Assembly: GCA_002708205.1 (NCBI GenBank)
Contig: PAMR01000052.1
Location: 29,303 to 36,628, forward strand
Source of the DNA: Gammaproteobacteria bacterium
GTDB taxonomy: Bacteria; Pseudomonadota; Gammaproteobacteria; Pseudomonadales; Azotimanducaceae
Length of the DNA stretch: 7,326 bases
Direction: 5' to 3'
A model generated the notes under the pieces. It made no database searches, had not been told where the DNA came from, and saw only the letters and a program-made list of their open reading frames with translations. Made by a program: the position numbers and the translations under genes. Below are positions 1 to 6,118 of this stretch, piece after piece; position 1 is the stretch's first letter; every line of letters begins with the position of its first letter.

Positions 1-1290
1 GCTTTTATAGTCAAATATCCATACGTTCTCATGCATACCGATAGATGGCTGCAAAACGTGACCCCCAGCTTGCGCCGAAGAAACGTTTGCGTCACTAGAT
101 TGAACGGATGGGGCGACAATGTTGCGCTCTTGAAGTCCTGCCAAATAAACAAAATCAAAAGATGCAATGCTTGCTGCCACCCGGTCTAAGGACATTCCCG
201 TCAATCGGCTCCTCTCTATCGCGAGATCGATCAGCTTTAAGTTGTCAAGAATCTCAATAACTAGGCGCGCGTCAGCACGTGCATATTCGCAAAATGCCGG
301 TAGATTGTTCTCATAGTTGTTCATGATCTCTAGAGCTCGGTTCCTAACGTCACCGTCCAAAACCTTTCCCTCACCCAAAACACTTCTTGCAACAGTGTCT
401 AACGTGTAGTCATCAAAACGAAGAAAAGCGCCTCGAACCAAGTCAATACCATCTAGTACTAAGCGGCCCGCGATAGTGGCTTGGCCCGATCCAAAATATC
501 CTTCCGCTGGTCTAATCCGCAAACCACGTTTATCACGGCCAAGGTTGAGCTGAATCCCATGTCTACGCGAAATTTTTTGTAAGACCTGGAGATCAAAATC
601 GACCATGTTCCAGCCAGTAAGAATGTCTGGGTCAATCTCACTTACGCGATTTACAAACCACAAAATCGCATCCGCTTCACGGCTAACCGTTATGGCCTTT
701 TCCCGAACATCTCGTTCCTGAGCGTCAACAACAACGACTTCGTCCACCAACAAAGTTTTATGTTTGAGGAAAATAGATATGGCTAAAAGAGAATTCCCTT
801 CGGGGTCTGTCTCAATATCAAAAGATAGAACCTTCGGACGGTAGCGAACCAACTTCGGTTGGAGAACGGGATCGTCAAATACACATTCGGTTCCCCCTGG
901 GCTTTCGACCAGCTTGCCTTCTATAGAACAAGAAGCTCGAATGTCCCGATCGATCAGGTATCGAGTAGCAAATCGAACATCCGCTTCGAAAGTTTGGATG
1001 CCACTTTGATGCAAACGCTCCCGAAGGGGAGGTGCATCCGATGGAAGAGTTACGCTAACGGCCGAGACAGCCTCATTCTCAAAATTGATTTTGTTGCCAC
1101 CCCGAATTTTTTTAGCACCTAGCTCTTTCGCTTTCTGTACATCCGACGAGCGGATGTAAAAAAAAGGTTCCTGTTGGAAATCACGGACAAGAAAACTACG
1201 GCCGTCACTAAGACGGACGTATATATGCACAACGGGCTTCCCTCCGAGAATGCGGTACGACGCCTGAAGTACGAAGCCGTCCGCTTTCAC
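1..1290 (-). CDS. polB: DNA polymerase II, family B (N-terminal part, cut by window edge)
   Basis: This is the first 430 residues of a family B DNA polymerase of the Pol II type, which copies DNA during damage tolerance and proofreads with a 3'-5' exonuclease. It reads along E. coli PolB (783 aa) from the start. The N-terminal domain covers about residues 1-150. The exonuclease follows with Exo I DIET (D158, E160), Exo II GWNMVDFD (N228, D233) and Exo III YARAD (Y336, D340), so all proofreading residues are present. The fragment ends in DYKS at 427-430, the beginning of polymerase motif A. The start is GTG at 1290: an in-frame TGA lies six codons upstream, and the N-terminus MKADGFVLQ aligns with the E. 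coli MAQAGFILT. No Shine-Dalgarno sequence is visible before it, so coupling to the upstream dehydrogenase, 28 bases away, is possible. No LexA-like CTGT-N8-ACAG box was seen. The identification is very secure. Confidence 0.96.
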   Translation of the reverse strand, partial: MKADGFVLQASYRILGGKPVVHIYVRLSDGRSFLVRDFQQEPFFYIRSSDVQKAKELGAKKIRGGNKINFENEAVSAVSVTLPSDAPPLRERLHQSGIQTFEADVRFATRYLIDRDIRASCSIEGKLVESPGGTECVFDDPVLQPKLVRYRPKVLSFDIETDPEGNSLLAISIFLKHKTLLVDEVVVVDAQERDVREKAITVSREADAILWFVNRVSEIDPDILTGWNMVDFDLQVLQKISRRHGIQLNLGRDKRGLRIRPAEGYFGSGQATIAGRLVLDGIDLVRGAFLRFDDYTLDTVARSVLGEGKVLDGDVRNRALEIMNNYENNLPAFCEYARADARLVIEILDNLKLIDLAIERSRLTGMSLDRVAASIASFDFVYLAGLQERNIVAPSVQSSDANVSSAQAGGHVLQPSIGMHENVWIFDYKS

Positions 1291-1318
1291 GTGACAGAGT
1301 TCAAATCAAAAAGTACGG

Positions 1319-2101
1319 CTAGCGCCACATGTTTGTGCCACCGCATACCGTCAAAGCCTGTCCCGTCATGTACGAACTTGCATTAGAAGCAAGAAAGACA
1401 GCAAGTCCTTTAAAATCATCCGACTCGCCCAATCGACGCAGTGGAGTGCTGGTCTCCGCATTCTTCTTCGCCTCCGGGTTGTCCCACAGGGCTTTAGCAA
1501 AATCCGTCTTAATTAATCCAGGACAAATCGCGTTAACACGGACCCCGCTCGGTCCGTACTCCAAAGCTAGATTACGTACTAAAGCAATATCCGCTAGTTT
1601 TGATATCGCATAGGTCCCAAGGGCTAATGATCCGGAAAAAGCCCCCGTGCTGGCTGTAATCGCCATGGAACCGGATCCCTTCTCTACCATATCAGGGGCT
1701 ACCATCTGACATAACCAGTGATTCGAACGCACATTCGAGTTCATAATCTTGTCATAGGCATCATCGGGTATTTCCGACATGGGCCCGTAGAAGGGATTGA
1801 CTCCAGCATTGGCTATAAGAGTATCGATGGGACCTAGTCTATCGTGGGTTTCATCCACGAGCGCTTGTAACTGATCCTTGTAACCAATATTGCACGCGAT
1901 CGCTATAGCGCTACCTTCGCCACTTTTATTGTTGATCTCCGTGCACGCCGCTTCGCATTGGTCCAGCTTGCGACTGGAAACGACCACCTTAGCTCCGTGT
2001 TCTGCCAAAGCTTCTGCCATAGAATAGCCCATACCCTTAGATGCACCAGTCAACAATGCGACCTGTCCCGTTAAATCAAATAAGTCTGAATCGACAGCCA
2101 T
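1319..2101 (-). CDS. Classical SDR family oxidoreductase
   Basis: A 260-residue NAD(P)-dependent short-chain dehydrogenase/reductase, cytoplasmic and normal in length. Visible motifs are the cofactor loop TGASKGMG (18-25), NAG (98-100), N123, catalytic S151 and the Y164-x3-K168 pair in YAISK. The C-terminal pattern PLRRLGE...SSYMTGQ resembles the DHRS4-like branch, often labelled generically as glucose 1-dehydrogenase, but the substrate cannot be read from sequence. SSRK (42-45) after the second beta strand suggests NADP(H) rather than NAD(H); this is inference. The start is ATG at 2101, preceded by a purine run GGGGGA. An in-frame TTG at 2125 would add eight residues that lack family character and is less likely. 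An oddity is VCGG at 252-255, where the family usually has VDGG. It is followed on the same strand by polB after 28 bases, and a set of inverted repeats lies just upstream. Confidence 0.93.
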   Translation of the reverse strand: MAVDSDLFDLTGQVALLTGASKGMGYSMAEALAEHGAKVVVSSRKLDQCEAACTEINNKSGEGSAIAIACNIGYKDQLQALVDETHDRLGPIDTLIANAGVNPFYGPMSEIPDDAYDKIMNSNVRSNHWLCQMVAPDMVEKGSGSMAITASTGAFSGSLALGTYAISKLADIALVRNLALEYGPSGVRVNAICPGLIKTDFAKALWDNPEAKKNAETSTPLRRLGESDDFKGLAVFLASNASSYMTGQALTVCGGTNMWR

Positions 2102-2128
2102 AATTCCCCCAGTCCTCGAGTCCAAAAA

Positions 2129-2153
2129 TGCCTGATCGTATCAGTCGCAGGCA
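2129..2153. promoter_or_regulatory. Possible operator: overlapping inverted repeats upstream of the SDR
   Basis: TGCCTG at 2129-2134 is mirrored perfectly by CAGGCA at 2148-2153. Inside and overlapping it, CTGAT (2132-2136) pairs with ATCAG (2140-2144) around CGT. The pair sits 28-52 bases upstream of the SDR ATG, where a repressor or activator site could act on its promoter. No regulator gene is in the window, and no known operator consensus is recognised, so an operator role is inference. It could equally be an mRNA leader hairpin or chance. Confidence 0.3.
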
Positions 2154-2226
2154 CTAATTGTGAGGATATAAAGAGCATTGGGCGGATCCCAGGGAGAAGA
2201 AGAGCACGATGATTTATTGATAAAGC

Positions 2227-2240
2227 GGTGTTTTTACACC
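2227..2240. repeat. Short perfect inverted repeat
   Basis: GGTGT and ACACC form a perfect five-base inverted repeat around TTTT. It lies roughly midway between the SDR and yejB starts, about 125 bases from the SDR ATG and 230 bases from the yejB ATG. There is no T run after it on either strand, so it is not a typical intrinsic terminator. It could be a dimeric regulator site, but nothing in the sequence confirms that. Confidence 0.25.
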
Positions 2241-2298
2241 AAATGATGAAAAACAATCGCATTCAATGCTTGACCCGAAGGGAATTCGAACCTTTACT

Positions 2299-2338
2299 CT
2301 ACGGCAGGGGAGAATTCAGGATTTCTCAGAATCCGTAG
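2299..2338. other. Nested stem-loop candidate upstream of yejB
   Basis: CTACGG (2299-2304) pairs perfectly with CCGTAG (2333-2338). Inside it GAGAA (2310-2314) pairs with TTCTC (2323-2327), leaving a symmetric 5x5 internal loop and an eight-base apical loop. An alternative stem, GGATT with AATCC, uses overlapping bases and would exclude the outer stem. It lies 130-170 bases upstream of the yejB ATG. It could be part of an untranslated leader, a protein-binding site, or chance structure. No riboswitch class is recognised. Confidence 0.3.
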
Positions 2339-2468
2339 CAACATAATAGGGGGAAGTTCAAAAGCATTTTTGACGGCACAGCTTCAATCTATTCGGTTGG
2401 TGTGCTGCAATTTTTCTCGGGTGGTTTCTCGAACAACGCGCCCATGAAAAGTAGCTTTTATACATTTT

Positions 2469-3557
2469 ATGGGACGCTATCTACTTAGACGATTACTTCT
2501 GATCTTTCCTACTTTGTTCGGGATCATTTTGATTAATTTCGTCATCGTGCAATTTGCTCCCGGTGGACCCATCGAGCAGATAATCGCAAAGGCGACCATG
2601 GGCCAAATGTCCACTACGTCAGCTATATCGGGTGGTGGTGATGCCGGTATGTCGTCGCAGCAGATGGAGGTTAGCGGCCAAAACCAAGCAACTTACGGAC
2701 TTGATCCAGAGTTAATTGCGGATCTTGAAAAGCAATTCGGTTTCGATAAACCCGTACACGAACGTTTTTTTGGGATGGTAGTCAATTATCTGCAACTCGA
2801 CTTTGGAGATAGCTACTTTCAAGACCGACCAGTAATTGAGCTAGTCGTCGAACGGATGCCCGTTTCGATTTCGCTTGGACTGTGGTCGCTACTCATCATA
2901 TACGGAATCTCTATTCCATTGGGCGTAGCGAAAGCCGTTAGAGACGGCACGGCATTTGATATATGGACCAGTACGGTGATCTTTATCGGTTACGCTATTC
3001 CAGGATTTATTCTAGCGATACTCTTGATCGTGGTATTTGCCGGCGGTAATTATTTCGATGTTTTCCCTCTGCGAGGACTGGTATCCGAAAATTTTGATGA
3101 ACTGAGTTGGTGGGGCCAGGTAAAGGACTATTTCTGGCATCTCGCGCTGCCTATAGCCTCGTTAACGGTTAGCGGTTTCGCCACACTGACAATGCTCACG
3201 AAAAACTCATTTCTCGAAGAAATCAGTAAACAGTTTGTCCTAACTGCACGAGCAAAGGGCCTCACCGAAAAACGTGTACTTTATGGACACGTTTTCCGAA
3301 ATGCGATGTTGATAGTAATCGCAGGATTTCCCGCTGCGTTTGTGGGCATCCTATACACGGGGTCGGTACTCATAGAAGTGATTTTCTCTCTTGATGGAAT
3401 GGGCCTATTAAGCTACGAAGCCTTAGTAAAACGAGATTATCCAATTCTATTTGGCACTGTCTTCATGTTCACTCTGATCGGTCTCGTAATGCATCTGGTC
3501 GGTGATTTAACCTATGTGTTCGTCGATCCTCGAATCGATTTTGAGACACGCGAATGA
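2469..3557 (+). CDS. yejB: Peptide-type ABC importer, inner-membrane permease YejB
   Basis: A 362-residue inner-membrane permease of the YejABEF transporter, known in E. coli for importing peptide-like compounds including microcin C. The N-terminus MGRYLLRRLL, the APGGP motif (30-34), the loop ending FGFDKPVHERF (90-100), the FPLRGLVS segment (199-206) and the C-terminus VDPRIDFE match E. coli YejB along the whole length. Six membrane segments lie at about 9-29, 132-153, 167-191, 225-247, 279-301 and 327-349. The long periplasmic loop after the first helix has the Gly/Ser/Gln/Met-rich stretch (44-75) seen in this subfamily. The EAA loop that contacts the ATPase is at about 258-280 (ARAKGL...FRNAM). 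There is no Shine-Dalgarno sequence before the ATG, and TATACA sits 4-9 bases upstream. The stop overlaps the yejE start as ATGA, implying translational coupling. No yejA precedes it. Confidence 0.95.
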   Translation: MGRYLLRRLLLIFPTLFGIILINFVIVQFAPGGPIEQIIAKATMGQMSTTSAISGGGDAGMSSQQMEVSGQNQATYGLDPELIADLEKQFGFDKPVHERFFGMVVNYLQLDFGDSYFQDRPVIELVVERMPVSISLGLWSLLIIYGISIPLGVAKAVRDGTAFDIWTSTVIFIGYAIPGFILAILLIVVFAGGNYFDVFPLRGLVSENFDELSWWGQVKDYFWHLALPIASLTVSGFATLTMLTKNSFLEEISKQFVLTARAKGLTEKRVLYGHVFRNAMLIVIAGFPAAFVGILYTGSVLIEVIFSLDGMGLLSYEALVKRDYPILFGTVFMFTLIGLVMHLVGDLTYVFVDPRIDFETRE

Positions 3558-4588
3558 CCCCTCTCGTACGACGCCGCTTAGAGAATTTTAAGGCCAATCG
3601 GCGCGGCTACTATTCGATGTGGATATTCCTGTTCCTTTTCGGGTTATCGCTCTTTGCAGAATTCTTGGCTAACGATAAACCTATCGTTTTATCAGTAGAC
3701 GGGCGCCTCTATTTCCCTATTTTCGAGCATGTGACAGAGCGAGAAATAGGCGGAGAATTGCCGATAGAAGCGGATTATACCGACCCTTTCGTACTAGACC
3801 TCATCGAGTCACAAAACGGTTGGCGTATCTCTCCTCCCATACCCTACAACTACAGTACTATCGATCTCTACATAGACGCTTCAGCCCCAGCACCACCTTC
3901 GGCTCGTCACTGGCTGGGTACCGATGACGGCGCCAAAGACACCCTTGCTAGACTAATTTATGGGTTTCGCTTATCCGTTCTTTTCGGGTTAACACTCACT
4001 GCATTAGCATCAGTAATCGGGGTATCAGTAGGCGCTCTACAAGGATACTTCGGGGGACTGGTAGACCTTATCGGACAGAGGATAGTAGAAATCTGGGCCG
4101 GTCTTCCAATCCTACTCATCCTTATTATCCTCGCTAGCATTGTTGAACCAACGGTTTATTGGTTACTCGGCATCCTAGTTATGTTTAGTTGGATGGCATT
4201 GGTTTCAGTGGTCCGTGCTGAGTTTTTGAGAGCACGAAATTTTGATTATGTGCGAGCAGCCCGATCTCTTGGAGTATCTAATTTCGTGATCATGCGCCGA
4301 CACGTACTTCCTAACGCCATGGTCGCAACCTTGACTTACTTACCATTCATACTAAGTGGTGCGGTAACTACTTTGACAGCTCTCGATTTTCTCGGATTTG
4401 GATTGCCCGCAGGATCCCCGTCGTTGGGCGAACTAATGCAGCAGGGGAAAGCGAACCTGCATGCACCGTGGCTTGGGCTAACAGGATTCTTCACCCTAGC
4501 TACGATGCTATGTCTATTAATTTTTGTCGGTGAGGCTGTCCGTGACGCGTTTGATCCTCGTCGCACCATGTCTAGTCCTACCCGCTAG
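3554..4588 (+). CDS. yejE: Peptide-type ABC importer, inner-membrane permease YejE
   Basis: A 344-residue permease that pairs with YejB to form the membrane channel. Family features are the single N-terminal helix (about 21-40), a large periplasmic loop (41-125) containing WRISPPIPY, and the conserved HWLGTDDGAKDTLARLIYG (119-137) leading into the transport domain. Further helices lie at about 139-163, 183-197, 202-220, 257-280 and 309-327. The EAA loop is RAARSLGVSNFVIMRRHVLPN (about 234-254), and DFLGFGLP (278-285) follows it. The start ATG overlaps the yejB stop by four bases. Length and order agree with E. coli YejE. The usual downstream yejF ATPase gene is absent: the next gene is a convergent epimerase-like SDR after eight bases, with no visible terminator between them. 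The partner proteins must be encoded elsewhere if the transporter is functional. Confidence 0.95.
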   Translation: MTPLVRRRLENFKANRRGYYSMWIFLFLFGLSLFAEFLANDKPIVLSVDGRLYFPIFEHVTEREIGGELPIEADYTDPFVLDLIESQNGWRISPPIPYNYSTIDLYIDASAPAPPSARHWLGTDDGAKDTLARLIYGFRLSVLFGLTLTALASVIGVSVGALQGYFGGLVDLIGQRIVEIWAGLPILLILIILASIVEPTVYWLLGILVMFSWMALVSVVRAEFLRARNFDYVRAARSLGVSNFVIMRRHVLPNAMVATLTYLPFILSGAVTTLTALDFLGFGLPAGSPSLGELMQQGKANLHAPWLGLTGFFTLATMLCLLIFVGEAVRDAFDPRRTMSSPTR

Positions 4589-4596
4589 AGTAAGTA

Positions 4597-5466
4597 TTAT
4601 TTAGTAACAACACGCGCTAGCATTGCTGATAGCTCAGTCGGTGTAAGAGCCAGATTTTCATATGTTAGCGTCGAATCAACGGCGTCATCATGGTCCAACA
4701 CGCCGAGCATTTCGCGCGTAAAGGGTGGATTACCACTTAATTTCTCCAAGAAAAATCCAGCGATTGTTCCAATTATTAGTGGCAATGAAATTAGGCATCC
4801 GCTAAATCCAGCGCGCCGATATAGATCGCGACGAGACAACGAAGTAGGGCCAGCTAGGTCGCAGATACCCATACTTTCTGGAAGTTTTAAAGCAGCTCTA
4901 ACTGCCCTCACCACATCCCCCACATAGATCGGTTGCTCAAGACTTGCTGCCCTAAACGTAATGGATAGTTTTTTTCGTGCCATTCGAGATAGAGAGGCGC
5001 TTGCATAGTCACCCTCACCTAAAACCATCGGCACTCGAAAAATTGTTGAAGGAATTGTACTTTCCATGAGTAATTTTTCTGCCTCTGCTTTGGTTGCGTG
5101 ACATCGGTTCACAGCGTTTTCATGGGCGCCTAGAATACTCAAATAGATAATCTGCCTTAGCTTGCACGTTTCCGCGGCTTTTACAAATGCCCGAGTAGTG
5201 GAGACATGAGCTGTCTCAAAGTCTGTCTCACGAGATTCCTTGATAATACCAACCAGATGCACCGCATGAGTACAACTCGACATCGCTCGGGTGATAGCTT
5301 CAGTATCCGAGTAGTCTAAGACGCGCACTTCTTCAGCTTTGGACGCCGCTAAAGCTGCAGCAGCTCTATCCGAGCGCACAATAGCGCACACGCTGCTCTC
5401 TTTACTAAGATGTTCGATTAAGCGACGACCAATATGGCCATTCGCGCCGGTAATTAATACGCGCAT
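4597..5466 (-). CDS. Atypical SDR, NAD(P)-binding epimerase/NDUFA9-like protein
   Basis: A 289-residue Rossmann-fold protein of the extended or atypical SDR type, closest in feel to the NAD(P)H-binding, NDUFA9-like or NmrA-like groups. The glycine motif GANGHIG (7-13) follows the first strand. R31 after the second strand hints at NADP(H) binding (inference). S110 begins the active-site strand segment. The Y-x3-K motif reads CHATK (122-126): the lysine is kept and the tyrosine is cysteine, encoded by TGT, one base from a tyrosine codon. This may mean loss of redox catalysis and a binding or structural role. A hydrophobic stretch at about 225-240 may touch the membrane. The start ATG has GGAG about 11 bases upstream. 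It is divergent from the CDP-alcohol phosphatidyltransferase and convergent with yejE. The substrate is unknown. Confidence 0.87.
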   Translation of the reverse strand: MRVLITGANGHIGRRLIEHLSKESSVCAIVRSDRAAAALAASKAEEVRVLDYSDTEAITRAMSSCTHAVHLVGIIKESRETDFETAHVSTTRAFVKAAETCKLRQIIYLSILGAHENAVNRCHATKAEAEKLLMESTIPSTIFRVPMVLGEGDYASASLSRMARKKLSITFRAASLEQPIYVGDVVRAVRAALKLPESMGICDLAGPTSLSRRDLYRRAGFSGCLISLPLIIGTIAGFFLEKLSGNPPFTREMLGVLDHDDAVDSTLTYENLALTPTELSAMLARVVTK

Positions 5467-5536
5467 GATCTAGAAAACTCCGGAGAACACAAAGGCGACA
5501 TAGCGTACGATAAGTAGGCTCGGGCTTAAAACTTTT

Positions 5537-5541
5537 AGGTG
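5537..5541 (+). promoter_or_regulatory. Ribosome binding site that favours the GTG start at 5551
   Basis: AGGTG lies nine bases before GTG at 5551, a normal spacing. The alternative in-frame GTG at 5539 falls within this site and has no purine-rich sequence at the right distance, so the shorter protein is preferred. Confidence 0.5.
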
Positions 5542-5550
5542 CTTTTAATC

Positions 5551-6078
5551 GTGGTATGGCGAACTTGGGCAAATGGGTTATCTCTGTCGCGTTTGGTAAT
5601 AGCCCCATTTACTTTTCTAGTAATAATAGACGGCTCATATGCCCTCGGATTGGCCTTGTTTTGTTTCGCTGTAATTACCGATGCCATCGATGGACCGATC
5701 GCTCGCAAATCCGGTAACGCCTCACCACTTGGAGGAAAATTGGATCACGGAGCCGACGCTATATATGTCACGCTTTGCCTGACAGCTCTGGCATATAAGG
5801 GGTTCATCAGCTGGGCATTACCGCCCCTAGTGATAATCGCTTTCCTACAATATCTATTCGATTCCAACGCTCTTAAAAAGGAAAAGCCCTTGCGGTCGAG
5901 TCAATTGGGCAGATACAACGGGATTGCGTATTTCGTGCTCGTTGGCATTCCCCTAGTCCAGACCACGCTATCTTGGTCTCTTTTCCCACCGATTTCTTTA
6001 CAGGTGTTGTCTTGGTTATTGATCGCCACAACCATTATTTCGATGCTCAATCGTCTCGCATCAGGAAAAAATAGTTAG
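5551..6078 (+). CDS. CDP-alcohol phosphatidyltransferase family membrane protein
   Basis: A 175-residue integral membrane enzyme of the family that transfers a phosphatidyl or similar group from a CDP-activated donor to an alcohol such as glycerol phosphate, serine or inositol phosphate. The signature is complete: D44-x2-D47-G48-x2-A51-R52-x8-G61-x3-D65-x3-D69, giving the four metal-binding aspartates. NGLSLSRLVIAPF near the start is the usual first-helix entry for these proteins. About five to six membrane segments follow. Length is typical of PgsA-like members, but the alcohol acceptor cannot be told from the sequence. The chosen GTG start has AGGTG nine bases upstream; an in-frame GTG at 5539 would add four residues. 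It is divergent from the epimerase-like SDR with an 84-base gap and convergent with the next gene across 40 bases, with no clear terminator. Confidence 0.92.
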   Translation: MVWRTWANGLSLSRLVIAPFTFLVIIDGSYALGLALFCFAVITDAIDGPIARKSGNASPLGGKLDHGADAIYVTLCLTALAYKGFISWALPPLVIIAFLQYLFDSNALKKEKPLRSSQLGRYNGIAYFVLVGIPLVQTTLSWSLFPPISLQVLSWLLIATTIISMLNRLASGKNS

Positions 6079-6118
6079 ATCATTATGAAAAACCATGTCA
6101 AACGCATACGGCCACTAC

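Larger units (their letters stand above)
2102..2468. other. Divergent intergenic region between the SDR and yejB
   Basis: These 367 bases separate two divergently transcribed genes and must hold the control signals for both. No convincing gene is seen on either strand. A tRNA was considered because of a TTCGAA-like motif and was rejected. The region contains an overlapping inverted-repeat pair close to the SDR start, a short perfect hairpin near 2227-2240 and a nested stem near 2299-2338. No clear sigma-70 promoter with both boxes could be found. A lone TTGACG at 2370-2375 lacks a matching -10 box, and TATACA at 2459-2464 lacks a -35 box. Confidence 0.6.

Noticed and set aside
859..1122. Plus-strand open frames at 859-1122 and 1174-1386
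   Set aside because: They are antisense to the well-supported polB coding sequence (the second also to the SDR end) and encode no recognisable protein.
2071..2262. 63-codon minus-strand open frame
   Set aside because: It overlaps the SDR start in another frame, and its translation shows no recognisable family features.
2265..2345. Possible minus-strand tRNA suggested by a GGTTCGAATTCCC motif
   Set aside because: The T stem does not pair properly around the seven-base loop (two mismatches), there is no matching acceptor stem, no clear D arm and no seven-base anticodon loop.
2123..2372. Nine-base inverted pair CAAAAATGC (2123-2131) and GCATTTTTG (2364-2372) near the two ends of the intergenic region
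   Set aside because: An A/T-rich nine-base match within a few hundred bases is reasonably likely by chance, and no mobile-element gene lies between the copies.
2370..2398. Sigma-70 promoter starting with TTGACG
   Set aside because: No acceptable -10 hexamer occurs at 16-18 bases spacing.
4586..4620. Search for a shared terminator between yejE and the convergent epimerase-like gene
   Set aside because: Only eight bases separate the stop codons, and no stem followed by a T run was found on either strand.
6079..6118. Search for a terminator between the CDP-alcohol phosphatidyltransferase and the membrane protein gene
   Set aside because: The 40-base gap contains no convincing hairpin.
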